From JAKAAZ01 sp963817855 (GTDB taxonomy: Bacteria; Acidobacteriota; Terriglobia; Terriglobales; Acidobacteriaceae): DNA of 64,000 nt. Below, in pieces: positions 1 through 8,525 of this stretch. The stretch spans positions 806,001 to 870,000 of the forward strand of contig CAWFQA010000001.1 of the NCBI GenBank assembly GCA_963817855.1, written 5' to 3'. Below the pieces are notes generated by a model. That model was not told the DNA's origin and did not search any database. It saw only the letters and a list, made by a program, of their open reading frames with translations. Position numbers and translations under genes: made by a program. The first letter of the stretch is position 1. Every line of letters starts with the position of its first letter.

Positions 1-489
1 AAGTACTTTGCCGCCGCGGTTCGTGTATCGAGCCAGCCGAACATCCTGCGAAGCGGTCACCAGAATTAACTTATCAAATCTATGGCTGAACCCGGGAGCA
101 GTTTTGGCACGGTCAGCTTCAAATATGAGTGCGGACTCGACCATGACGATGGCGTCCGAGTCTGCGGCGAAGATGCGCTGCGTGCGTCGCTCCTGCTCCG
201 CGACCACCGGAGGATGGACAATACGGCTGAGCTCCTCGAGTTTGCCCGTCGATAATACGTAGCGCGCCAAGGTCGAACGGTCGAGTTGCCCATCGGCAAG
301 CGTCAACCGGGGTGCGTCAGTGTAGCCGTGGAAGTGAGCTAGGATCGCATCGTATACCGGCTGTCCAGGCTGCATCAATTCACGGCCAATCTGATCGGCG
401 TTCAGGATGTGGACGCCGCGGCGGGCAAAGAGGCTGGCAACTGTGCTTTTTCCGCTTGCAAGTCCTCCGGTAAGGCCGACGCGCAGCAT
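1..489 (-). CDS. coaE: Dephospho-CoA kinase, 3' end missing
   Basis: Catalyses the last step of coenzyme A synthesis, phosphorylating the 3' hydroxyl of dephospho-CoA with ATP in the cytosol. I read 163 codons from an ATG at 489 down to the window edge, so the C-terminus lies outside. The N-terminus shows the Walker A loop GLASGKST after a short beta strand (MLRVGLTGG), followed by the NADQIGREL stretch typical of the CoaE family; the middle carries IVHPPV. A GGGAG Shine-Dalgarno sequence sits about 8 bases before the ATG. It lies 21 bases downstream of folD on the same strand, so the two are probably cotranscribed. Identity is strong from the motif order. Confidence 0.93.
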   Translation of the reverse strand, partial: MLRVGLTGGLASGKSTVASLFARRGVHILNADQIGRELMQPGQPVYDAILAHFHGYTDAPRLTLADGQLDRSTLARYVLSTGKLEELSRIVHPPVVAEQERRTQRIFAADSDAIVMVESALIFEADRAKTAPGFSHRFDKLILVTASQDVRLARYTNRGGKVL

Positions 490-510
490 CACGTATTCTC
501 CCGAAGAAAA

Positions 511-1446
511 TTACGCTGCCAACCCGCGTCGCATGCGGGCTGCGCGGACGGTATTCGCCATCAACATGGCAATCGTGAGCGGGCCCACGCCGCCTGGGAC
601 TGGTGTGTAATGGCTGGCGAGAGTGAACGCGTGTGGGTCGATGTCTCCCATCAGTACGGAACCTTTTTCCTTAAAGGTCTTTTCTCGCTTGGGGTTGCCC
701 CCAAAAAAGCGGTCGAAATCCTCTTGTGAGGTGATGCGGTTCATGCCCACGTCGACCAGAACGGCGCCCGGGCGAATCATATCCGGACGAATGATGCCGG
801 CCTTTCCGATAGCCGCGACCAGGATGTCGGCTGAACGACAGAAGGCAGGCAGATCCCGCGTTTTGCTGTGGCAAATGGTGACGGTGGCGTTTTCGTGCAG
901 CAACAGCATCGCCATGGGTTTGCCCACGATATCGCTGCGACCGACGATGACGGCATGTTGGCCAGAAATGGGAATTCCACTGCGCTTCAGCATCTGGATA
1001 ATGCCGGCCGGCGTGCAGGGCGCCAGAGAGGGCCGTCCGCTTTGCAGGAGGCCAACATTCACCGGATGGAATCCGTCGACATCTTTCTCCGGAGAAACGG
1101 CCTGGTCCAGCAATCGCTTATCCACCTGGGGGGGCAGTGGCGTTTGGATCAGGATTCCATCCACGTCTTCCCTGGCGTTTAGCTGTGCAACCAGCGCGAG
1201 CATCTCTTCAGTAGTTACTGACGCGGGGGGCGTGATCAGGTCGCTGTTCATGCCCAGTTCGGCGCTGGTTTTCACCTTATTGCGCACATAGACTTCCGAG
1301 GCCGGATGGTTGCCGACCATTACCACGGTGAGGCCGGGTCGAACGCCTTCCGCGTGCAGCTTTTGTATATCCGCAGCCACTTCCGCTTTGATCGCGGAGG
1401 CGATGGCATTTCCGTCTAAGGATCGAGAGGTCACGGTGGTCGTCAT
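511..1446 (-). CDS. folD: Bifunctional methylenetetrahydrofolate dehydrogenase/cyclohydrolase
   Basis: Interconverts 5,10-methylene-THF, 5,10-methenyl-THF and 10-formyl-THF in the cytosol, feeding purine synthesis (compare purH at 47985-49562). The 311-residue product has the family layout: an N-terminal catalytic domain with YVRNKVKTSAELGM containing the expected lysine, the QTPLPPQ signature, and a C-terminal Rossmann domain with VIVGRSDIVGKPMA, then PVPGGVGPLTIAMLM near the end. Length is slightly above the usual 280-300 because of a short basic C-terminal tail. The ATG at 1446 is preceded by AAGGA at a spacing of 7. Probable first gene of a folD-coaE operon. Confidence 0.96.
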   Translation of the reverse strand: MTTTVTSRSLDGNAIASAIKAEVAADIQKLHAEGVRPGLTVVMVGNHPASEVYVRNKVKTSAELGMNSDLITPPASVTTEEMLALVAQLNAREDVDGILIQTPLPPQVDKRLLDQAVSPEKDVDGFHPVNVGLLQSGRPSLAPCTPAGIIQMLKRSGIPISGQHAVIVGRSDIVGKPMAMLLLHENATVTICHSKTRDLPAFCRSADILVAAIGKAGIIRPDMIRPGAVLVDVGMNRITSQEDFDRFFGGNPKREKTFKEKGSVLMGDIDPHAFTLASHYTPVPGGVGPLTIAMLMANTVRAARMRRGLAA

Positions 1447-1608
1447 GGCTTGTCCTTATGGTACTGGAAGCTGTGGGGTGAGTGGCGCGCTATGGATGCA
1501 GACGACTGGAATCTCGTCAAGGTAACCCGGAGGAGAATGACGAAAGTTTTCTGGTGCGAGTTCACCCCTCGCCGATAAGGGATTTATAGATAGATTGCTC
1601 CAATCCAA

Positions 1609-1632
1609 ATTAATTCCGATATTAATTCCGAT
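1609..1632. repeat. Perfect tandem duplication of a 12-base AT-rich unit
   Basis: The unit ATTAATTCCGAT occurs twice back to back in the AT-rich gap between the divergently oriented folD and the small gene at 1731. The unit contains the palindrome ATTAAT. It could be a regulator binding site or simply a replication-slippage duplication; nothing else in the 284-base gap is recognisable. Confidence 0.45.
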
Positions 1633-1730
1633 GCCGTAGCAACAAAGCACACGCAAATCGTGTCTTACTAGCACAGGAGAAGATGTTGCGGTCGTGATGG
1701 GCTTCGCAACAGGGAAGGGGCGGACGCGAA

Positions 1731-1973
1731 ATGCCGGTTGGGAGAGACATTGAGAAATTTCCGACGTTGGAACTACAGGAGCTGCGAGATGGCTTGTTGC
1801 AGCAAGGACTGGATAGCTGGCAGGCAGCCGACCTGATCAGCAGCTTCCTAGCTGGTCGCGGCTATGGCGCGTCGCGGCAGAGCGCTCTCGACGCGCTGCT
1901 GCGGGGAGAAGGGATTTCCCACTCCATCGACGGCATGCAGGCAGAGCTGGAAAAGATTGCGATGGTGATGTAG
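1731..1973 (+). CDS. Small hypothetical protein, 80 residues
   Basis: Not recognised. The predicted protein is acidic to neutral and largely alpha-helical in character (ELQELRDGLLQQG, LDALLRGEGI), without membrane segments, signal peptide or cysteines. Its helix-rich look could suit a small regulatory or adaptor protein, but that is speculation. A purine-rich GGGAAGGGG stretch lies about 11 bases before the ATG. It is convergent with the cysteine-containing small gene at 1980, only 6 bases away. Coding status is moderately supported by start context and codon use only. Confidence 0.55.
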   Translation: MPVGRDIEKFPTLELQELRDGLLQQGLDSWQAADLISSFLAGRGYGASRQSALDALLRGEGISHSIDGMQAELEKIAMVM

Positions 1974-1979
1974 CCGCTA

Positions 1980-2270
1980 TCATCCGGCAATGGCACGTGA
2001 GGCCGACCGGGTTCCCTCCAGGGTCCCGGAAGACATGAACCGTTCCAGCGCCTTGGAAGCGCACCCCTCGCCGCACACATGGTAGACGTCAGGATTCCTC
2101 GACTGATCTTCATTCCAGGGCAGAAGCGTAAAGTGTCGCGACGGCTGCCCTTCATCAAAGCAAAGCACATTTCCCAACGTAATCATCCACCAGTGGTTGG
2201 ACTCGAGTTTGACGGTGCCGCAGATATTGCAAATGAAGGACTCGTCCCACGCCATCTCTCGTAACTCCAC
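1980..2270 (-). CDS. Small putative zinc-ribbon protein, 96 residues
   Basis: Function unknown. The N-terminal part has FICNICGTVK, a CxxC knuckle, and further along VYHVCGEGCASKAL supplies a second pair (CxxxC) preceded by a histidine, so the protein probably binds one zinc ion. It is rich in tryptophan (WWMITLGN, LLPWNED). No signal peptide or membrane segment. The start is taken as GTG at 2270 with AGGA five bases upstream; an internal ATG at 2255 is possible. It faces the 1731 gene convergently. Similar short zinc-ribbon proteins are common, poorly characterised members of Acidobacteriota genomes (general impression, not a search). Confidence 0.7.
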   Translation of the reverse strand: MELREMAWDESFICNICGTVKLESNHWWMITLGNVLCFDEGQPSRHFTLLPWNEDQSRNPDVYHVCGEGCASKALERFMSSGTLEGTRSASRAIAG

Positions 2271-2415
2271 AGATTCCTGTTAACACCAATCCAAGTAGAT
2301 GCAGCAAAAGGGTTTTGGTCGCTTGCTTGCAGTCAGAAAACCGCGAGCCGCGCACAAATATTAGCCGAGATTCACTAGAAAAACACGCCTATACCATACG
2401 ATAATTACTACATCC

Positions 2416-2832
2416 GTGGAGCTACTACTCAATCTCTTGTGGCTGGCGGCTTCGGCGAGCCTGGGCGTTCTATTGCTCAACTCAAGAGGCTGGCGCGCCT
2501 GTGCGCCGGAAGACAGGATCCACTCGCATTCCGCGGCCTGGATCTCCTATCTGATTTTGGCCTCGATGTTGCTCCCGGTCATCTCCATGACGGACGACAT
2601 GCAGGCCATGCTGACGACCAAGGATAGCGAACAGATCGTTCGCCGAATTGAAGCCTCGGTGCCGGGCCACTCGACGATTCACCTTCACGGAACGGTGTTT
2701 CTGCATGTGCGAAGCGTATCGCTTGCGCCTGTGTTCGAGGCTCGTCCGCTGGAAACTGTTCGAGATTTTTATCCCTCCTATTGCTGTCACCGGCAAACGA
2801 CTCAAGGTCGTGCTCCCCCGGCCGTCGCCTGA
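2416..2832 (+). CDS. Hypothetical membrane protein upstream of efflux operon
   Basis: Not recognised. The 138-residue product starts with GTG and has two hydrophobic segments: residues about 1-20 (LLLNLLWLAASASLGVLLL) and about 43-58 (WISYLILASMLLPVIS) followed by SMTDDMQAM. The first half therefore looks like a small inner-membrane protein, the second half is soluble or exported. It lies 144 bases before the TolC-like gene and points the same way, so it may be part of the metal-efflux unit, for example as a sensor or accessory subunit; this is context only. The stem-loops between it and the next gene could separate the transcripts. Confidence 0.65.
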   Translation: MELLLNLLWLAASASLGVLLLNSRGWRACAPEDRIHSHSAAWISYLILASMLLPVISMTDDMQAMLTTKDSEQIVRRIEASVPGHSTIHLHGTVFLHVRSVSLAPVFEARPLETVRDFYPSYCCHRQTTQGRAPPAVA

Positions 2833-2884
2833 CTGCCTACTCGCCTAAATTTTCTGCTTTCCTGATACGTTTCTGATCGCTGTC

Positions 2885-2945
2885 TTGCCTGCGCTCGCGA
2901 CGGATGAGCGTAGGCAATGTTTCCCGGGATGACCCGTCTGGGAAA
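2885..2945 (+). promoter_or_regulatory. Two consecutive stem-loops before the efflux operon
   Basis: The first stem pairs TTGCCTGCGCTC (2885-2896) with GAGCGTAGGCAA (2906-2917) over a 9-base loop; all 12 positions pair in RNA, one as G-U. The second pairs TTTCCC (2920-2925) with GGGAAA (2940-2945). They lie between the small membrane protein and the TolC-like start at 2977. No run of T follows, so this may be a Rho-type or attenuator-like element, or an mRNA-stability hairpin. Confidence 0.45.
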
Positions 2946-2976
2946 AGCGTTTGATTGTGAAGGACAAGGAATCATC

Positions 2977-4240
2977 ATGAAGCTCTCCCGAACACTGCGT
3001 GTGGGAGTCTGTGCATTTTTTCTGCTCTGTTGGCTGCATGCCACAGCCCAAACCACTGACACAGTCTCGGCCCCGCTGACCATGCAGCAGGCGGTGGAGC
3101 TGGCTTTGCGCAAAAACCCCACGTTGCTGGCGGCGCAACGGAACCTGGAATCGACACGAGCGGAAGAAATTACCGCAGGGCTGCGGCAGAATCCCGTCTT
3201 CAGCCTGAGCGGTACCGACGTGACGTTGCCCGCGAGATAATCCCTCCAACCCATATTCCTACTCGGGCAATATTTCGCGGCTGTTTGAGCGTGGACAAAA
3301 ACGGCGCTGGCGGTTGGACAGTGCGCGCGCCTCTACCCAGGTGACCGAGAGCCAGTATCGCGATCTGGAGCGGCAAACGCTTCTGAGCGTGAAAAATGCG
3401 TTCACCAACATGCTGCTGGCGAAGGCGGCATTGCAACTCGCAGACAACAACCTTACCAGCTATCGCAAAATTGTGGATTTGAGCCATGTTCGTCTGCAGG
3501 CGGGTGCGATCAGCCAGACCGACTTCGACCGCATCGATTTGCAATTGGCCAGCTTCGAGTCCGATTACGAGAATGCGCAGGTCAATCTGGTTCAAAGCAG
3601 CGACCAGTTGCAGCAACTGCTCGGCTTTGAGGCTCCTAGCCGTACTTTCGCGATCGCCGGAACGCTCAAACCGCCCCAGCTGACGTTGTCGCTGCCGGAT
3701 CTGGAACATAAGGCGCTGACGGCACGGCCGGACTATCGCGCGGCGCAGCAGGCAATCCTGGTGGCGGACGCCAATGTGAAACTGGCCGATGCAAATGGAA
3801 CTACCGACCCGACGGTGGCGGGCGAGTATGAACGCACCGGTGTTTACAACTCCGCCGGCTTCAGCATCAGTATTCCGATACGCATCTTCGATCGCAATCA
3901 AGGCGAAAAGCAGGCGGCTCGATTTGTGGCGCAGTCTGACCGGTTCTCAGAGATTGCAGTCCGCAGCCTGGTGCTGTCGGATGTCGATCAAGCATGGGCC
4001 GCGTATCAGTCCGCGCTGCGGTTATCCGATCGCTACAACACACATTACCTAAAGGAATCTGGAACCATCTTGAACAATCTGGAATTTGGCTATCGCCACG
4101 GCAGCTACACGCTGCTGGATTATTTGAATGCGCTGCACGATGATCGGCAAACAAACCTGGACGCATTGAACGCGAACGCGCAGGTATGGCTGAGTCTGCA
4201 TCAACTCAGCGATGCAACCGCAACGGAGATTCTCCCATGA
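2977..4240 (+). pseudogene. TolC/CzcC-like outer-membrane efflux channel, frameshifted
   Basis: Outer-membrane channel subunit of the tripartite pump encoded downstream. The start ATG at 2977 follows AAGGA; residues 1-25 form a signal peptide ending LHATAQ. Reading frame one stops at TAA 3238-3240 after TLPAR, whereas the next frame continues the family sequence without a break (DNPSNPYSYSGNISRLFERG) to 4240. Removing one base near 3233-3237 restores a single reading frame of about 420 residues with the outer-membrane-efflux-protein repeat structure. The stop overlaps the adaptor gene by ATGA. Either a sequencing error or a true recent frameshift; the flanking coding sequence shows no other decay. 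Confidence 0.85.
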
Positions 4241-5316
4241 AAACGGTTCAACTGGCCCTGTTAACAATGTTCCTGGCACTATGCGCCGCGGGCTGCAGCT
4301 CGAATTCCGCGTCGAACGTGCCACCGCCGGCGTCGAAGAGCATTGTGCAAACCATAGTTGTGCACAGTCAGAAAGTCGTCGACCAAATCAATATTCCCGC
4401 GCGCGTAGTTGCCAATCCGACCAAGGTGGTGCAGGTATTTCCGCCGCTGAGTGGACGCATTGTGCGGTTTTCCACGCTGCCCGGACAAACCGTGCAGGCA
4501 GGTCAAGTGATTGCAGTTTTGCAGAGCGGTGAGATTGCGCAGGCGCGATCCGATTTCGAAAAGGCCAAGATTCAGGTTCTGTTGGCAGACCAGGCGCTGA
4601 ACCGCGGCAAACTGCTGCTGCAGCATGAGGTGATGGCGGAGGCGGACTACGAGCAACTGGTCGCTGCGGATGACGCGGCACACTCGGAGCAGGAACGAAC
4701 GCGGCACCTGATTCACGAACTGGGATTTTCAGAGAACAACAACAGCGATGAAGCTCCGATTCGCGCCCCGATCAGCGGGGTTGTTCTCGATACCGGCACG
4801 GCCGTAGGGGAATGGCAGCGTTCGCTCGACAATGCGACTCCGTTGGCCACCATCGCGAACCTCGATCACGTATGGGTTCTGGGAGATTCCTACCAGGGCG
4901 ACTTGGCCAGCATTCGAGTGGGTCGGCCCGTGACGGTGAAGTTTCCGGCGTATCCTGATTTATCTTTGAGGGGCAAGATCGACAACCTATCGCAGTCGCT
5001 CGATCCAACTACGCTTTCCGTGAAAGTGCGAGTTGTTCTGGCGAATCCACAGATGAAGCTGAAGCCGCAGATGTTTGCGAACATTGTGGTGGATCGTTCC
5101 TCGATGGAGGGATTTCTCGTCCCATCCGCGGCGGTAATTCACGAGAACAACTCCGATTCTGTCTTCGTCCAGACCTCGCCCGGCAAATACGAACGGCGTC
5201 CAGTGAAAATCGGCCAGATGCAGCAGCAGGATAATGTTATTTTAAGTGGCCTGCACGACGGCGATCAGGTTGTGACACTCGGGGCGGCGCTGCTGCGCGC
5301 GCCTGCGGGAGAATAA
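4237..5316 (+). CDS. Efflux RND periplasmic adaptor lipoprotein
   Basis: Membrane-fusion subunit linking the RND pump at 5318 to the outer-membrane channel. The 359-residue product begins with a lipoprotein signal; the lipobox LCAAGC places the lipidated cysteine at residue 20. Next come a beta-barrel/lipoyl half (PPLSGRIVRFSTLPGQTVQAG), a helical hairpin of about 60 residues, the second lipoyl half (IRAPISGVVLDTGTAVGEW) and C-terminal barrel and membrane-proximal domains. The ATG at 4237 is chosen because it overlaps the channel stop as ATGA and opens the signal peptide; upstream in-frame starts would spoil it. The channel-adaptor-pump order is that of heavy-metal (Czc/Cus) systems. Confidence 0.92.
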   Translation: MKTVQLALLTMFLALCAAGCSSNSASNVPPPASKSIVQTIVVHSQKVVDQINIPARVVANPTKVVQVFPPLSGRIVRFSTLPGQTVQAGQVIAVLQSGEIAQARSDFEKAKIQVLLADQALNRGKLLLQHEVMAEADYEQLVAADDAAHSEQERTRHLIHELGFSENNNSDEAPIRAPISGVVLDTGTAVGEWQRSLDNATPLATIANLDHVWVLGDSYQGDLASIRVGRPVTVKFPAYPDLSLRGKIDNLSQSLDPTTLSVKVRVVLANPQMKLKPQMFANIVVDRSSMEGFLVPSAAVIHENNSDSVFVQTSPGKYERRPVKIGQMQQQDNVILSGLHDGDQVVTLGAALLRAPAGE

Positions 5317-5317
5317 G

Positions 5318-8300
5318 ATGACCAGTTTCATCCGCGTTCTCCTGCAATATCGCATCGTTGTGCTGGTGGTTTTTGTGGCCGCGCTGTTGGTCGGCTGCTA
5401 TGCATACACCAAGCTCGACATTGAAGCCTATCCCGATCCTTCACCGCCGCTGGTTGAGATCATCACGCAAAATCCGGCCTGGTCCGCAGAGGAGATGGAG
5501 CAGCAAGTCACTATCCCAGTCGAGAATGCCATCTACGGCTCTCCGCATCTGGAACAGGTGCGCTCGACCAGCATTTTCGGGCTGAGTGATGTGAAGCTTT
5601 ATTTCAGCTTCGATAGCGACTACTTCCACGACCGCGAGGAAGTGCTGTATCACCTGCAAACACTAACACTGCCAAATAACCTGCAGCCGACGCTTTCGCC
5701 GACGTCGCCGATTGGCGAAATTTATCGCTACATCCTCACTGGACCCGGCTACACCCTGAACGAACTGAAGGCGACGCAGACCTGGCTGGTCACACGGGAG
5801 ATCAAACAGGTTCCCGGCATTATCGACGTGACCACGTTTGGTGGAACCACGCGCCAGTACCAGGTAATCGTCGACCCGTCGAGATTGTTGGCGCATAACG
5901 TTACCCTGACGCAGGTTGTGAATGCAATCGTGAACAGCAATGCCAACGTAGGCGGAGACTATCTTGCGTTGGGCGCGCAAAACGTCAACGTGCGCTCGGT
6001 CGGCCTGCTGAAGACCGTCGGCGATATCGAATCGATCGTGGTGGCAGAGCGGAACAAAGTTCCCGTTCTGGTGCGCGATATTGCCACGGTGCGCAAAGGT
6101 TTTCAACCGCCGATGGGTCGTATTGGACGCAACAACGACAGCAACGTGGTGGAAGGAATCGTACTGCTGCAAAAGGACGAGCAATCGCTGCCGGCGCTGC
6201 ATGCACTGAAGGAGAAAGTTTTCAACTTGAACCATGGCAACCTGCTGCCGCCGGGCATGCAGATCAAGCCATTCTACGACCGCACGAAATTGATTCACGT
6301 CACAACGGAAACGGTGAAGCACATCATCCTGACCGGCCTTGCACTGGTGACTCTGGTGCTGGTCGTGACCATCGGGGATTTTCGCACGACATTGCTGGCG
6401 GTGCTGACGATTCCATTCGCCGTTCTGTTTGCGCTGACGCTGATGGTGATGACCGGTCACTCGGCCAATTTGATTTCGATTGGTGCCATCGACTTTGGGA
6501 TTCTGGTGGATGCGTCGATCGTGGTGTTGGAGAATGTGTATCGAAAACTCTCGCGCCGGATTGAAGTGGAGGATACGGCCGACCTGATTGTGGAAGGCGT
6601 GACGCAAAGCGCGAAGCCGGTCATCTACGCGACGATCATCATTTTGATCTCGTTTATTCCCTTATTCACCATGCAGGGAGTGCCGGGAAAGATTTTCGCG
6701 CCCATGTCCATGACCTACGGATTCGCGCTGATTGGTGCATTGATCTACGCCGTGATCTTCGCGCCGGTGCTGGGATTTTTAACAGCCTCGAAGGAACCAA
6801 TCACCGGCAAGGAGACGTGGCTGCTGCGGAACATTCTGCGACTGTACGAGCCGGCGCTGGAATTCGCACTGAAATATTCCAAGCTGGTGTGGGTGGGGGC
6901 CATTGGCTGTCTGCTGCTGACTGCTTTTGTCTTTCACTTTATCGGCGGGGAATTTATGCCCGCCCTGGAAGAAGGCAATCTATGGATTCGCGCCACACTG
7001 CCGCAGGACATCTCCTTTCAGCAGGCGGTTGCCATTGCCGATTCCATGCGCGCCACGCTGGATAAATTTCCGGAGGTCACGCAGACGGTTTCTCAGGTGG
7101 GTCGACCGGATGACGGCACAGACGTGACGACATTCAACAACGTGGAAGTATTTACTGACCTGAAGCCGCAAAGCAAGTGGCCTTCGCACCTGCACGGCAG
7201 CAAAGACGAACTGATTCAGGAGATGCAGTCCAAGCTGGCGAAGTATCCCGGTGTAGTGCTCGGCTTTTCACAGAATATTCAGGACAACGTAGAAGAGGCG
7301 ATGTCCGGCGTGAAGGGTGAAAACTCCCTGAAGTTGTTCGGCGATAATTTCGATACGTTGTCGACGCTGTCAGAGCAAATTCTGAAGATCATGAGGTCTG
7401 TGCCGGGAGTGCAGGATGCAGGCATCTTCAAGGTGGGCGGACAACCCAATCTGCTGATCCAGATCGACCGCGGTAAAGCGGCTCGCTACGGATTGGCGGC
7501 GCAGGACGTCAACAATGCGATTCAAGCGGCAGTAGGCGGTGCGCCCATCACGCAAATGATCCTCGAAGATCGTCGATTCGCCCTGGTGGTTCGCTATCCC
7601 CTGGCCGACCGGGATAATCCTGATGTCATCCGCAAAATCCTATTGCCCGCGCCCGATGGCAGCATGGTTCCGTTGGGAGAAGTCGCCGACGTCAGCATCC
7701 GCGACGGTGCGTTTGCAATTTATCGCGAGGGCGGCCGGCGTTATGTGCCCATCAAGTTCAGCGTGCGCGGGCGCGATCTCTCGAGCACCATCCGAGATTT
7801 ACAAGGACGACTGGCGCGCGAAGTGAAGCTCCCGACCGGCTATGAGTACACATGGGCGGGAGAGTTCGACAGCCTGCAAAAAGAACTGCATCGTCTCGCC
7901 ATTATTGTGCCGATCAGTTTGCTCATGATTCTCGGCCTGCTTTACATTCTGTTTCTTTCCTTCCGGGATGCGTTGATCGTAATGGCGGTGATTCCATTTG
8001 GAATGATCGGCGGCGTGTTTTCGCTTTTGCTGACTCATACACCATTCAGCATTTCGGCTGCGGTTGGATTTACTTCGGTGCTGGGCCTGAACACTCTGGG
8101 CGCGGTCGTGTTTCTCCGCGGCGTGCGACATTCGCAGGCAGAAATGGGAGAGGAACCGGGCCTGCTGCGAGGATGCCTGGAGGAGATGCGCCCGGTGGTG
8201 ATGGCGTGTATGTGCGCTGCCTTGGGCCTGCTGCCGGCAGCCGTTTCGAACGGCATCGGCGCGCAGGCGCAGCAGCCGCTGGCCCGCGTCGTGGTGGGCG

Positions 8301-8395
8301 GCATGGTCACCACGTTATTCGCGGTGCTATTTGTGACTCCATTGCTGGCGCGTCGCCTGCCGGAAATGCCGAGGAAACATTTGTCGGAATATTGA
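5318..8395 (+). CDS. CzcA/CusA-family heavy-metal RND efflux pump
   Basis: Inner-membrane proton-driven pump of 1025 residues, the usual length for HME-RND proteins. A first membrane helix (residues about 10-28) is followed by a large periplasmic loop, helices around residues 335-490, a second membrane helix near 530, a second periplasmic loop and the final helix bundle from about 870. The stretch AIDFGILVDASIVVLENVYR holds the DFGxxVDxxxxxxEN signature of the heavy-metal subgroup, with the acidic residues of the proton relay. It begins one base after the adaptor stop. The metal specificity cannot be told from sequence by eye; Zn/Co/Cd or Cu/Ag are the usual options. Confidence 0.93.
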   Translation: MTSFIRVLLQYRIVVLVVFVAALLVGCYAYTKLDIEAYPDPSPPLVEIITQNPAWSAEEMEQQVTIPVENAIYGSPHLEQVRSTSIFGLSDVKLYFSFDSDYFHDREEVLYHLQTLTLPNNLQPTLSPTSPIGEIYRYILTGPGYTLNELKATQTWLVTREIKQVPGIIDVTTFGGTTRQYQVIVDPSRLLAHNVTLTQVVNAIVNSNANVGGDYLALGAQNVNVRSVGLLKTVGDIESIVVAERNKVPVLVRDIATVRKGFQPPMGRIGRNNDSNVVEGIVLLQKDEQSLPALHALKEKVFNLNHGNLLPPGMQIKPFYDRTKLIHVTTETVKHIILTGLALVTLVLVVTIGDFRTTLLAVLTIPFAVLFALTLMVMTGHSANLISIGAIDFGILVDASIVVLENVYRKLSRRIEVEDTADLIVEGVTQSAKPVIYATIIILISFIPLFTMQGVPGKIFAPMSMTYGFALIGALIYAVIFAPVLGFLTASKEPITGKETWLLRNILRLYEPALEFALKYSKLVWVGAIGCLLLTAFVFHFIGGEFMPALEEGNLWIRATLPQDISFQQAVAIADSMRATLDKFPEVTQTVSQVGRPDDGTDVTTFNNVEVFTDLKPQSKWPSHLHGSKDELIQEMQSKLAKYPGVVLGFSQNIQDNVEEAMSGVKGENSLKLFGDNFDTLSTLSEQILKIMRSVPGVQDAGIFKVGGQPNLLIQIDRGKAARYGLAAQDVNNAIQAAVGGAPITQMILEDRRFALVVRYPLADRDNPDVIRKILLPAPDGSMVPLGEVADVSIRDGAFAIYREGGRRYVPIKFSVRGRDLSSTIRDLQGRLAREVKLPTGYEYTWAGEFDSLQKELHRLAIIVPISLLMILGLLYILFLSFRDALIVMAVIPFGMIGGVFSLLLTHTPFSISAAVGFTSVLGLNTLGAVVFLRGVRHSQAEMGEEPGLLRGCLEEMRPVVMACMCAALGLLPAAVSNGIGAQAQQPLARVVVGGMVTTLFAVLFVTPLLARRLPEMPRKHLSEY

Positions 8396-8525
8396 TCGGG
8401 TCGGCAACGATGAATGTCGAATGTCGGTGCTCTTGATTTCCTGGCGTTGCCTGCGCTACCTGTGCCGCAGGTGAGCCGGTCTGCTTATACTTGGGGGAGC
8501 TTGACGCACCCGTGGCGAGACGACT

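Noticed and set aside
5663..6607. Antisense frame of 314 codons inside the RND pump
   Set aside because: His/Gln/Arg-rich shadow of a well-conserved membrane protein.
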